Below are positions 50,528-58,112 of a DNA stretch of 64,000 bases, piece by piece. Numbering within the stretch: position 1 is the first letter of the stretch; every line of letters starts with the position of its first letter. A model generated the notes under the pieces. The model was not told the origin of the DNA, made no database searches, and was given only the letters and a program-made list of their open reading frames with translations. The DNA comes from JBEEFP01 sp041166085 (GTDB lineage Bacteria; Actinomycetota; Acidimicrobiia; Acidimicrobiales; JAFATL01), in contig JBEEFP010000089.1 of the NCBI GenBank assembly GCA_041166085.1, forward strand, positions 62,001-126,000. Direction: 5' to 3'. The translations under genes and the position numbers were made by a program.

Positions 50528-51355
50528 TCAGCCCCCGCGCAGGTGGGGGAGCACGAGGTCGAGCACGCGCTCGGGCTCGTTGTCGGGGAGCCAGTGGTCG
50601 CCGTCGATGGTCTCGAAGCGGTACGGACCATCGACGTAGCCGGCCGTCAGCTCGGCCGCCTTGCTGGTGAGGAAGCGGTCGCCGGAGCTCCAGATGTACA
50701 AGGTCGGCACGGTGACCCGTGTGCGGACGGCGCCCTGCGAGAACGGCATGCCGCGGTACCAGTTGACAGCCGCGGTGAAGGCGCCCGGGTCCGCGAGCCG
50801 GTCCGTGTACGCGCGGGCCTTGTCGGCGGGCAGCCCGGACTTGACCAGCTGTTGCGCGAACCGATCCGGGTTGCGCGCCGGCCCGCCCAGCTCCGGGAGC
50901 CACGGCAGCTGAAAGGCGAACATGTACCAGGAGTGGAGCAGCTGCGAGCTGGTGACGAGGGCGCGCGCAAAGGCGGCGGGGTGGGGAGTGCAGAGTGACG
51001 TGAGAGTGCGCACGCGATGGGGCTGCGACATGGCCATGTTCCACGCAACCGCGCCTCCCCAGTCGTGGCCCACCAGGTGGGCCCGCTCGACGCCGGCCGC
51101 GTCCAGCAGCGCGACGACGTCGCCGACCAGCTCGGGCTGGCGATAGGCCCGCCGCCCCGCGGGCCGAGCGCCGGGGGAGTAGCCCCGCTGATCGGGAGCG
51201 AGGGTGCGGTACCCGGCCCGGTGCAGGCCGGCCGCCACGTCCGCCCACGATGCCGACGTCTGCGGGAAGCCGTGCAGCAGCACGACGACCTCACCGTCTT
51301 GCGGCCCGCCATCCAGGACCTCGAACGTCAAGCCTGCGTGCTCGTAGCGCCTCAC
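50528..51355 (-). CDS. Alpha/beta hydrolase, epoxide-hydrolase-like
   Basis: The 275-residue protein has the oxyanion-hole HGFPQ motif, the nucleophile elbow VGHDWGG with aspartate 98 as nucleophile (the epoxide hydrolase/haloalkane dehalogenase type), a charge-relay aspartate near SSGDRFL and the final histidine in DGDHWLP. Substrate unknown. The GTG at 51355 is chosen because it opens the domain and lies eight bases after a TAGATT -10 box on the same strand. It converges on the desaturase with six bases between stops. Confidence 0.85.
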   Translation of the reverse strand: MRRYEHAGLTFEVLDGGPQDGEVVVLLHGFPQTSASWADVAAGLHRAGYRTLAPDQRGYSPGARPAGRRAYRQPELVGDVVALLDAAGVERAHLVGHDWGGAVAWNMAMSQPHRVRTLTSLCTPHPAAFARALVTSSQLLHSWYMFAFQLPWLPELGGPARNPDRFAQQLVKSGLPADKARAYTDRLADPGAFTAAVNWYRGMPFSQGAVRTRVTVPTLYIWSSGDRFLTSKAAELTAGYVDGPYRFETIDGDHWLPDNEPERVLDLVLPHLRGG

Positions 51356-51363
51356 GGGCCGCC

Positions 51364-51369
51364 AATCTA
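51364..51369 (-). promoter_or_regulatory. -10 box for leaderless hydrolase gene
   Basis: On the minus strand TAGATT lies eight bases before the GTG start at 51355. The hexamer and spacing match those at 4842 and 53444. Confidence 0.55.
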
Positions 51370-51543
51370 CGAACACGTGCCGCCTGCGGCAGCCAGGCCG
51401 AGTCCATTGCGCGTGCAACGAGTTCGTGCCTGCATGGTTCCCGAGTGGGGGGGCAGGTCCCGAGGCGAGGGGCATCGAACCACTAGTGTCAGGGGCCGAC
51501 CTGCCATCCCCCCCGGCAGGCCGGACCCCTTCTTCTCAGCCTC

Positions 51544-52722
51544 GTGACGATCTCGACCGCCACGTCAGCGCGCCGCCTCGCACTCGCCGTTCTGGCGGTG
51601 CTGGTGCTCCTGGCCTCCGCCCCTGCAGCGGGGGCCCAGAGCGACCCCGCGACCAAGCGGCGCCAGGTGCAGGCCGACCGGGCCAAGAAGGCCTCGGAGG
51701 TCAGCGCCCTGAAGGCGTCCGACGCCGAGCTGGGCCAGGCCCTCGATGCGCTCAACAGCAACCTGCGGGCCCAGGAGGCGGCGGCCGCCGCCGCCCAGCA
51801 GGCAGCCGACGACGCCAGCCGCAACGCCATCGCGGCGCGGGCCGCCGAGCAGAAGGCCGCGGCCCAGCTGCGGACGGTCCAGGGGGCCATGCGCCAGGTC
51901 GCGGTCGACGCCTACATCCGCGGCCCCGAGGCGCAGGCAGCCGTCGTGGGCGGGGCGACGCTCAGCCAGACCGTCCTGCGCCAGCAGCTGCTTGCGACGG
52001 CGGTGGGGCGCTCCACCGACCTGGCCGACCAGCTGCGGGCCCTCGGCCAGGACCTGGCCATCAAGCGCAAGGCGGCCGACGACGCCGTTGCCTTGGCCGC
52101 GGCGCGGAAGCGGCAACAGGAGGCGCAGCTGCGGTCGGCCGCTTCGGCGCGGGCCGAGAAGCAGAAGCTGGCCAACGGCGTGGAGGCTCGGCTCGAGCGG
52201 GCCCTGGCCGAGGCCGACTCGCTCGCCGCGGTCGACGCCAAGCTGGCCGCCCAGATCAGGGCCAACCAGGCGACGCTCGTTCGTCGCGTCGGTCCCACGT
52301 CCAGCCGCGGCGGCGGCCGCCCCGGCTCGACGCCGAGCCTCACGACGGTGCGAGGCATCACGGTGGCCACGTCCATCGCCGACAACCTCGCGGCGTTGCT
52401 GAACGCGTCCGACGGCGCCGGGCTCAATCTCGGGGGCACCGGGTATCGCAGCTCTGACGCCCAGGTCGCCACCCGCCGGGCCAACTGCGGCACCAGCGAC
52501 TACGACGTCTACGAGAAGCCCGCCTCGCAGTGCCACCCGCCGACTGCCCGTCCCGGCCAGTCGATGCACGAGCAGGGCCTCGCCGTGGACTTCACCAACA
52601 ACGGCTCGCTCATCAACAGCCACAGCAACCCGGCCTGGCAGTGGCTCAACAGCAACGCGTCCCGCTTCGGCTTCTACAACCTGCCGAGCGAGGCGTGGCA
52701 CTGGAGTACGAACGGCAACTGA
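51544..52722 (+). CDS. Exported M15-family D-Ala-D-Ala carboxypeptidase with coiled-coil domain
   Basis: After a signal peptide (cleavage near AAGAQS), residues 35-250 are an Ala/Gln-rich coiled coil. The C-terminal 110 residues are an M15B (VanY-type) zinc peptidase with ligands H342 and D349 in SMHEQGLAVD and H386 in EAWHW. It should trim peptidoglycan stem peptides outside the cell; the coiled coil may mediate recruitment, as in divisome-linked hydrolases. The last seven codons, including the H386 ligand, form the left arm of palindrome D. Confidence 0.88.
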   Translation: MTISTATSARRLALAVLAVLVLLASAPAAGAQSDPATKRRQVQADRAKKASEVSALKASDAELGQALDALNSNLRAQEAAAAAAQQAADDASRNAIAARAAEQKAAAQLRTVQGAMRQVAVDAYIRGPEAQAAVVGGATLSQTVLRQQLLATAVGRSTDLADQLRALGQDLAIKRKAADDAVALAAARKRQQEAQLRSAASARAEKQKLANGVEARLERALAEADSLAAVDAKLAAQIRANQATLVRRVGPTSSRGGGRPGSTPSLTTVRGITVATSIADNLAALLNASDGAGLNLGGTGYRSSDAQVATRRANCGTSDYDVYEKPASQCHPPTARPGQSMHEQGLAVDFTNNGSLINSHSNPAWQWLNSNASRFGFYNLPSEAWHWSTNGN

Positions 52723-52759
52723 CGGCTCCGCCGTCTGGTTGCCGTTCGTACTCCAGTGC
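52698..52759. repeat. Long palindrome D at the end of the peptidase gene
   Basis: Perfect 22-base arms at 52698-52719 and 52738-52759 flank an inner GACGGC-TCC-GCCGTC hairpin. The left arm is the 3' coding end of the peptidase and the stop codon begins the loop region. It is a strong hairpin terminator candidate without a T-run. Confidence 0.85.
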
Positions 52760-52827
52760 GATCACATTTGCTCGCTTGCTGCGCTGCGCTCGCGTGGACC
52801 ACCAAGAGGGACTGACGGCTCCTGAAT

Positions 52828-52882
52828 CCTGACTTTCGGACACGCAGGTGCGCATGGCGCACCTGAGTGTCCGAAAGTCAGG
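52828..52882. repeat. Long palindrome E
   Basis: Perfect 16-base arms CCTGACTTTCGGACAC (52828-52843) and complement (52867-52882) flank a nine-base inner stem (CAGGTGCGC/GCGCACCTG, loop ATG). Only one base pair in the whole 55-base structure is mismatched. It lies 68 bases after palindrome D and ends 14 bases before the -10 box of the next gene. Confidence 0.85.
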
Positions 52883-52895
52883 GCGTAGCGGTCGG

Positions 52896-52901
52896 TAGCG
52901 T
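52896..52901 (+). promoter_or_regulatory. -10 box for leaderless DUF5317 gene
   Basis: TAGCGT lies eight bases before the ATG at 52910, just after palindrome E. No ribosome-binding site is seen. Confidence 0.45.
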
Positions 52902-52909
52902 CGTCGGAC

Positions 52910-53446
52910 ATGCAGTACGCGCTGGCGGCCGCGGCGGTTGGCGTGGCCGCGGGGTACGCGACGGGGGGCCGGCTGCGGCACGTCGGGGGCCATCCCGTGC
53001 GGGCGTGGCCGCTGATCGCGGTCGGTGCGCTGCTGCAGCTGCCCGGCAGGGGCAACGTGACCATCGTGCTGCTGTCGCTCGTGTGCCTCCTCGCCTTCGC
53101 GTTGGCGAACCTCCACCTCGTCGGCGTGGGCGTGATCGCGGTCGGACTCGGCCTCAACGCGCTCGTGATCGCCGCCAACGGCGCCATGCCGGTGCGTCCG
53201 GCAGCAGCGGCGCGCGTCGGCCTCGGGCCCCACGAGTTGGGGGGTGGACGGCGGCTGGAGCGGCCGGGCGACCGCCTGACCGGATTGGGCGATGGCATCC
53301 CCGCCCGTCCCGTTCATCAGGTGCTCTCCTTCGGCGATCTCGTCGTCGCCGTAGGGACGGCCGACGTGGTCGCCCACCTCATGCGCCGCCGCCGCACACG
53401 ACTGGCGAGCGGTGCGACGGTAAAACCGGCGGCGGCCAGGGGGTAG
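52910..53446 (+). CDS. DUF5317-like membrane protein
   Basis: The 178-residue protein has four or five membrane segments, including ALAAAAVGVAAGYATGG at the start and ALANLHLVGVGVIAVGLGLN in the middle, followed by ALVIAANGAMPV, the typical pattern of DUF5317 proteins, and a late segment LSFGDLVVAVGTADVVAHLM. Function unknown. Its TAG stop is part of the TAGATT -10 box of the next gene. Confidence 0.8.
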   Translation: MQYALAAAAVGVAAGYATGGRLRHVGGHPVRAWPLIAVGALLQLPGRGNVTIVLLSLVCLLAFALANLHLVGVGVIAVGLGLNALVIAANGAMPVRPAAAARVGLGPHELGGGRRLERPGDRLTGLGDGIPARPVHQVLSFGDLVVAVGTADVVAHLMRRRRTRLASGATVKPAAARG

Positions 53447-53449
53447 ATT
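53444..53449 (+). promoter_or_regulatory. -10 box for leaderless gene at 53459
   Basis: TAGATT, whose first three bases are the stop codon of the previous gene, lies nine bases before the ATG at 53459. Confidence 0.5.
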
Positions 53450-53458
53450 GCCCCGTCT

Positions 53459-54289
53459 ATGGAGCCCGACGCCCAAGCCAAGCCAGCGCCCGCGAAGCGT
53501 CCCGCCGGTGGCAGGCGCGGCGACGCCCGAGAGCTCGGTCGCGTCGTCCGTCGCTATCTCGGCGCGCTCGAAGCGAGCAGGTCGAGCAGAGGCAAGCGCC
53601 GCACCATCGAGGGCATCAGCGCCCGACTCCTGAAGATCGACGAGTTGCTCGTCAGCGCCGACCCGCTCATCCGCCTCCACCTCACGCAGGAGCGCATCGA
53701 CCTGCACGCCGAGCTGGTCCGCATCACCAACGGCCAGGATCCCGACCTCTCGAGTGCGGAGAAGGACTTCGTGCGGGTGGCCAAGCCGTACGGCGAGGTC
53801 GCGGGCATCACCTACGCGGCATGGCGCCAGGTCGGCGTCGACACCGAGGTCCTCGACCAGGCCGGCATCGTGCGCACCGGCCCGCCGCGGCCCGACGCGT
53901 CACGCGTCCGGCGCCCGTCGGAAGGCGGCACCGACCTCGACGCCGAGCCGCTGCTGCCGCGCACCGAGCCGGCGTCCGCGCCAGGGGCAGAGGCGGCAGC
54001 CGACGTCGCTCCCGCGCCGGTCGCGGAACCGACGCCCGAACCGCAGCTCTTGCTCGAAGCGCCGGACGAGGCGATCGTCGCACCGGTCCCGGCGGCCGAG
54101 CCCACGGCGGCCGCGGTGCCGCCGCCTCCGCCCCGCGCCCCCCGTCCGCCCAAGCAGCAGAAGGGCGGGGGCCCGGCGAAGGCGGCCCCGGCGGCAGCGG
54201 CAGCGCCGGCCCCGCGGCCCAAGCCGGCCGACGACGGCGAACCGCAGAAGCTGCGGCGCAAGCGCATCGCCGACGAGCCTCGCACCTAG
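53459..54289 (+). CDS. Helical protein with Ala/Pro-rich tail, actinobacterial unknown family
   Basis: The N-terminal 125 residues are helical, with KRRTIEGISARLLKIDELL and LIRLHLTQERIDLHAELVRI suggesting a coiled coil, followed by YAAWRQVGVDTEVLDQAGI, a short motif I have seen at the end of actinobacterial helical proteins. The remaining 150 residues are Ala/Pro/Glu-rich and end in a basic KLRRKRIADEP. A DNA- or protein-binding role is possible but not shown. No catalytic motif. Confidence 0.6.
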   Translation: MEPDAQAKPAPAKRPAGGRRGDARELGRVVRRYLGALEASRSSRGKRRTIEGISARLLKIDELLVSADPLIRLHLTQERIDLHAELVRITNGQDPDLSSAEKDFVRVAKPYGEVAGITYAAWRQVGVDTEVLDQAGIVRTGPPRPDASRVRRPSEGGTDLDAEPLLPRTEPASAPGAEAAADVAPAPVAEPTPEPQLLLEAPDEAIVAPVPAAEPTAAAVPPPPPRAPRPPKQQKGGGPAKAAPAAAAAPAPRPKPADDGEPQKLRRKRIADEPRT

Positions 54290-54293
54290 TCTC

Positions 54294-54989
54294 CTAGGGC
54301 GGCTCGCCCTCCTCCACCCGCTCGGTCCGCCAGATCCGGAAGGCGGCGGTCGCGGCCGCCAGCCACGCCAGCGCCAAGGCGAACCCGGCCAGCACGTCGG
54401 AGATGTAGTGGACGCCGAGGGCGAGCCGGCTGAAACCAATGGCGGCGACGAGCACCACAGCCGCGGCGATGACGACTCGACGGACCTGCGTCGTCATCCC
54501 CGGCACGAAGACCACGAGCAGGGCCCCGTAGACGACGGTTGCGCCCATCGTGTGCCCGGACGGGAAGCTCTTGCCCGACGCGGTCGCAACCGGTTCCAGC
54601 AGGGACGGGCGCGGCCGGCCGACCAGCGCCTTGACGATCTGGTTCAGCAGCCCGCCGGTGACGCCGGTGGCGATCAGGAACACAGCGGGCCGAACGCGGT
54701 GCGCCCGCAGCAGCGCGACGCCTGCGGCGGCTACGACGATCGTGAGCCACCACGTGGCGCCGAGGGAGGTCACGATTCGTAACAGCGTGACCAACCACGG
54801 CCGACCGTGCACCCACCGGTGGAGGTGGTTGGCAGCGCTGGTGTCGACCCGGGTGAACGGACCCTTGTCGGTGACCTGTTCGAGCAGCAGCCCGAAAGGG
54901 ACGGCCACCAGCAGCACCGAGACGGCGAGGAGGGTGAAGCGCAGCCCGAAGCGCGCCTCCGGGTCCAGGCGTCCGCGCAGGCGGTCCAC
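54294..54989 (-). CDS. PAP2-family lipid phosphatase
   Basis: The 231-residue membrane protein has six segments and the full PAP2 active site: KALVGRPRPS, FPSGHTMG and SRLALGVHYISDV. It should dephosphorylate a lipid phosphate such as phosphatidic acid or polyprenyl diphosphate on the outer face of the membrane. The GTG start lies one base after the stop of the PAP2-lipid kinase fusion, with which it forms an operon. A TTG or upstream start would overlap that gene. Confidence 0.88.
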   Translation of the reverse strand: MDRLRGRLDPEARFGLRFTLLAVSVLLVAVPFGLLLEQVTDKGPFTRVDTSAANHLHRWVHGRPWLVTLLRIVTSLGATWWLTIVVAAAGVALLRAHRVRPAVFLIATGVTGGLLNQIVKALVGRPRPSLLEPVATASGKSFPSGHTMGATVVYGALLVVFVPGMTTQVRRVVIAAAVVLVAAIGFSRLALGVHYISDVLAGFALALAWLAAATAAFRIWRTERVEEGEPP

Positions 54990-54990
54990 G

Positions 54991-56367
54991 TCAGCTGGGG
55001 GCGACGTACACGGGCAAGGACCGGCCGTCCTTGGCGATGACGAACTCGGCCGAGCCGTCGAACGTCTCACCGTCTCGCGCCAGTCGCATCGGACCGTTGA
55101 GAGACCGCACGTGCACCTCGCTCGCCAGGCGCTGCGAGTACACGCGGCACCGACCGAGACGGCCCGTGAGCACGGCGACGACGAGCCGCAGCCGCGAGAA
55201 CGGCGCGTCGCCTTCCACCATGCGCACGTCGAGCTGGCCGTCGTCGAGGCGCTCCCGCCAGCTCGGCGCGAATCCGCTCGGGTGGTAGCGGCAGTTGCCG
55301 ATGAAGCTCATCCACACCCGTTTGCGTTCGCCGTCGATCTCGACCTCGCACGGCGTCGAGTTGCGCAGGACCCGCACGAGCGCGACCACAACAGCGGGCC
55401 ATTTGCCGATCACCGTCTGCAGCCGCTCCCGAGCGTCCACCAGCTCGACGTAGCTCCCGAAGCTGGCGGTGTTGAGAAACGGGCGACCGTCGATGGTGGC
55501 GATGTCGACGGCGGCGGCTGATCCCTTGTGCACCGCGTCGACGGCGTCCTGCACCGAACCGAGCCCGAGGTCGCGCGCCAGATGGTTGAGCGTGCCGGCG
55601 GGCACGACGAGCAGCGGCTTGCCGGCGGCGTCAGCCACCGCAGCTGCGGCGTTCACGCTCCCGTCGCCACCGGCGATGCCCACGGCCCGTCCACTCGCGG
55701 CGGCCTGCTCGAGCGCGTCGTCCAGGCCCTCGGGGTCGTCCACCTCGATGATCTCGGCATCGGGGAGGCCGTTGCGCAACTGCACCGCCGGGTCCCGTCC
55801 GAGGGCGGGACCGGCCGACGCGTTCACGACGATGGCCAGGCCGGCGCCGCTCGGCGACGGATCAGTGCCCGCGTCGGACGGCGCCCGCCGCGCCTCTGCA
55901 GGGGAGCGTGGCGCCACGGGCCAGACGCGCGTGGTGGCGGCTGCTGTCGCCGCGCCGATGACCGCGCCGGCCACCACGTCCCCCACGTGGTGCTCGCCGA
56001 TGGCAACGCGCGAAGCGGCCACCGCGGTCGCGGCCGCCGCCAGCGGCACACCGATGACGGGCGCCTCCACCGCCACGCCGGTGGCGAAGGCGAAGGCCGA
56101 CGCCGAGTGACCAGACGGGAACGACGAGGTCCGAGGCTTCCTCCGCCGCACTCGTAGGCGTCCGGGCGCAGGCCGGCGACGATGCACGAGGGGCTTGACC
56201 ACCCCGTTGCCGATCGCCGACGCGAGGCCGAGTGACACGAGCCCTCGCAACGCGGCCCGCCGGCCCGCCCGCCCGCCGGCCACGGCCAGCAGGACGGCCG
56301 TCACCAGCCACATCCGGGAGCGGTCCGCGAGGTTGGTCAGCACCGCCGCGGTGCCCGGACGGGCCAT
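54991..56367 (-). CDS. PAP2 phosphatase fused to diacylglycerol-kinase-like domain
   Basis: Residues about 1-150 are a PAP2 domain (KPLVHRRRPAPG, SSFPSGHSASAFAFA, SRVAIGEHHVGDV). Residues 180-458 are a diacylglycerol/sphingosine kinase-like domain with the nucleotide-binding GGDGSVNAAA and PAGTLNHLARDLGLG motifs. This combination is known in actinobacteria. It implies a paired dephosphorylation and phosphorylation of lipids, although the two active sites could lie on opposite sides of the membrane. The ATG at 56367 was chosen over 56388. Confidence 0.85.
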   Translation of the reverse strand: MARPGTAAVLTNLADRSRMWLVTAVLLAVAGGRAGRRAALRGLVSLGLASAIGNGVVKPLVHRRRPAPGRLRVRRRKPRTSSFPSGHSASAFAFATGVAVEAPVIGVPLAAAATAVAASRVAIGEHHVGDVVAGAVIGAATAAATTRVWPVAPRSPAEARRAPSDAGTDPSPSGAGLAIVVNASAGPALGRDPAVQLRNGLPDAEIIEVDDPEGLDDALEQAAASGRAVGIAGGDGSVNAAAAVADAAGKPLLVVPAGTLNHLARDLGLGSVQDAVDAVHKGSAAAVDIATIDGRPFLNTASFGSYVELVDARERLQTVIGKWPAVVVALVRVLRNSTPCEVEIDGERKRVWMSFIGNCRYHPSGFAPSWRERLDDGQLDVRMVEGDAPFSRLRLVVAVLTGRLGRCRVYSQRLASEVHVRSLNGPMRLARDGETFDGSAEFVIAKDGRSLPVYVAPS

Positions 56368-56387
56368 GGCGTGGCACCCTAACCCCA

Positions 56388-56624
56388 ATGGCTGAGGACT
56401 CTGACACCACCCCCGACGACATCGGCGACGACATCGGCGACGAGATCGGCGACGAAACCGACGACGAGATGGCGGACGACCACGAGCACGGTCTCAAGCA
56501 TCTCGTCGACGAGCTGCGGGACATGCCGGTCGGCACCAACGACCCCAACATCATCGGCGACGCCGGTCCCCTCGACGTCCCGCCGGGCTCCGATCCGCCC
56601 CGGGAGGGCGAGCTCGAGGAGTAG
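56388..56624 (+). CDS. Small acidic protein
   Basis: The 78-residue protein is strongly acidic. A DDIGDDIGDEIGDE run of four-residue repeats (residues 9-24) is followed by a short helix (HGLKHLVDELRDMP) and a Pro/Gly-rich end. It has no signal peptide. The gene is divergent from the PAP2-kinase fusion and just ahead of xseA. Function unknown. Confidence 0.55.
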   Translation: MAEDSDTTPDDIGDDIGDEIGDETDDEMADDHEHGLKHLVDELRDMPVGTNDPNIIGDAGPLDVPPGSDPPREGELEE

Positions 56625-56653
56625 GCAGCGGGGAGGCTGTCACACCTCGGCTC

Positions 56654-56659
56654 TAGCCT
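56654..56659 (+). promoter_or_regulatory. -10 box for leaderless xseA mRNA
   Basis: TAGCCT lies eight bases before the GTG at 56668; no ribosome-binding site is seen. Confidence 0.5.
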
Positions 56660-56667
56660 GGCCGGAC

Positions 56668-57870
56668 GTGGAGCTGTTCCCTGACGAGGCGGGCGTCCGT
56701 CGCCTCTCCCTCGTCCGCCTGAGCACCGAGATCGCACGAGCCCTCGCGCCGGTCGGCCGCTTCGCGGTCGAGGGCGAGGTGCATCGGCCCACCCGTGGGG
56801 CCACCGGGCGGCTGTGGTTCACCCTGCGCGACCGCCGATCGCAGATCGCGGTGACGTGTCCGGCGAACCGCGTTCGGCGCTGCCGAGCGGTCGCGGGCGA
56901 GCGGGTGTGTGTGACCGGCCGCCTGGAGTGGAGCACCGACCAGGGGCGCTTGCAGCTGGTCGCCGAGGAGGTGACGCCGGTCGGCGCAGGTGCGGTGGCG
57001 GCTGCCATCGCGGACGCGCGGCGGCGGTTGGCGGGCGAGGGACTCCTCGAGCGACGGCGGCGGCCCATCCCGCGGTTGCCCGAGCGCATCGGCGTGATCT
57101 GCGGCACCGAAGCGGCCGTGCGGGCCGACATCGAGTCGGTCGTGGCCGACCGCTTCCCCAGCTATCCGGTCGACTTCGTCGAGGTGACGGTGTCGGGCGC
57201 AGGTGCGCCGGAGGCCATCGTGCGGGCCCTGCGCGCCCTCGACGCCCGACCCGACGTCGACGTCATCGTCCTGGCGCGTGGCGGTGGCGACGCACCCCAG
57301 CTGCTGCCGTTCAGCGACGAGGGCGTGTGCCGGGCCGTGGCCGCGTCGAGCACGCCCGTCGTGTCCGCCATCGGCCACGAGGGTGACCGGCCGCTCTGTG
57401 ACGAGGTGGCCGACCTGCGCTGCGGGACGCCGTCGTTGGCTGCGGCCGCCGTCGTGCCCGATCGGGGCGCGCTCGAGGTCGAGCTGGCCCGTCTCCTCGG
57501 TGCCGTCGACGGCGCGGTGGAGCAACGACTTGCGGCCGCAGCACGCGAGCTAGCGGGTGTCGACCGGCACGGCGCGCTGGTGGCGGGGCTCGACGTGGCC
57601 CGGGGGCGTCTCGATCGGGCCGTCGGTCGCATCGAGGTGCTGCATCCGGGCCGGCGGGTCGCGGAGGCGGCGCACCTGCTCGAGTCCCGTCGTCTGCGGC
57701 TGGAGGCCTTGAGTCCGGTGCGGGTGCTCGAGCGCGGCTACGCGGTCGTTCGCACGGCGGACGGGGCAGTGCTGCGTGACACGGCCACGGTGGCCGCGGG
57801 CGAGCGCATCGACGTCCAACTGGCTGCGGGCAGGCTCACCGCCGCCGTCGACGATGTGAGCCCGGCGTGA
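56668..57870 (+). CDS. xseA: Exodeoxyribonuclease VII large subunit
   Basis: The 400-residue protein has an N-terminal OB-fold (FAVEGEVHRPTRGATGRLWF) and the XseA catalytic domain: RIGVICGTEAAVRADIES, VIVLARGGGDAPQLLPFSDE and VVSAIGHEGDRPLCDEVAD, with the conserved GHE and D residues. With XseB it degrades single-stranded DNA to oligonucleotides in the cytoplasm. The C-terminal helical region is shorter than in E. coli, as usual in actinobacteria. It overlaps xseB (GTGA). Confidence 0.93.
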   Translation: MELFPDEAGVRRLSLVRLSTEIARALAPVGRFAVEGEVHRPTRGATGRLWFTLRDRRSQIAVTCPANRVRRCRAVAGERVCVTGRLEWSTDQGRLQLVAEEVTPVGAGAVAAAIADARRRLAGEGLLERRRRPIPRLPERIGVICGTEAAVRADIESVVADRFPSYPVDFVEVTVSGAGAPEAIVRALRALDARPDVDVIVLARGGGDAPQLLPFSDEGVCRAVAASSTPVVSAIGHEGDRPLCDEVADLRCGTPSLAAAAVVPDRGALEVELARLLGAVDGAVEQRLAAAARELAGVDRHGALVAGLDVARGRLDRAVGRIEVLHPGRRVAEAAHLLESRRLRLEALSPVRVLERGYAVVRTADGAVLRDTATVAAGERIDVQLAAGRLTAAVDDVSPA

Positions 57871-58112
57871 GCGCCTCCGAGTTCGACGGGCTCACCTACG
57901 AGCAGCTCGTGGCCCGCCTCGAGGAGCTCACGACGCGCATGGCCGCGGGCGACATCGGCATCGAGGAAGCGGCTGACCTCTACGAGGAGGCGGGCCGCCT
58001 GCACGACCAGGCCGCGGCCCGCCTGGCGCGCGTCCAGGAGCGCATCGACCAGCTCCGCAAGCCGGCCGACGGCAACACCGAGGACCTTTCGCCTCGTCAG
58101 CCGAACAGCTGA
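57867..58112 (+). CDS. xseB: Exodeoxyribonuclease VII small subunit
   Basis: The 81-residue protein has the XseB helical hairpin (TYEQLVARLEELTTRMAAG, then IEEAADLYEEAGRLHDQAAAR). It is the regulatory partner of XseA. The GTG start overlaps the xseA stop, and the last 16 bases overlap the convergent aminopeptidase gene. Confidence 0.93.
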   Translation: MSASEFDGLTYEQLVARLEELTTRMAAGDIGIEEAADLYEEAGRLHDQAAARLARVQERIDQLRKPADGNTEDLSPRQPNS

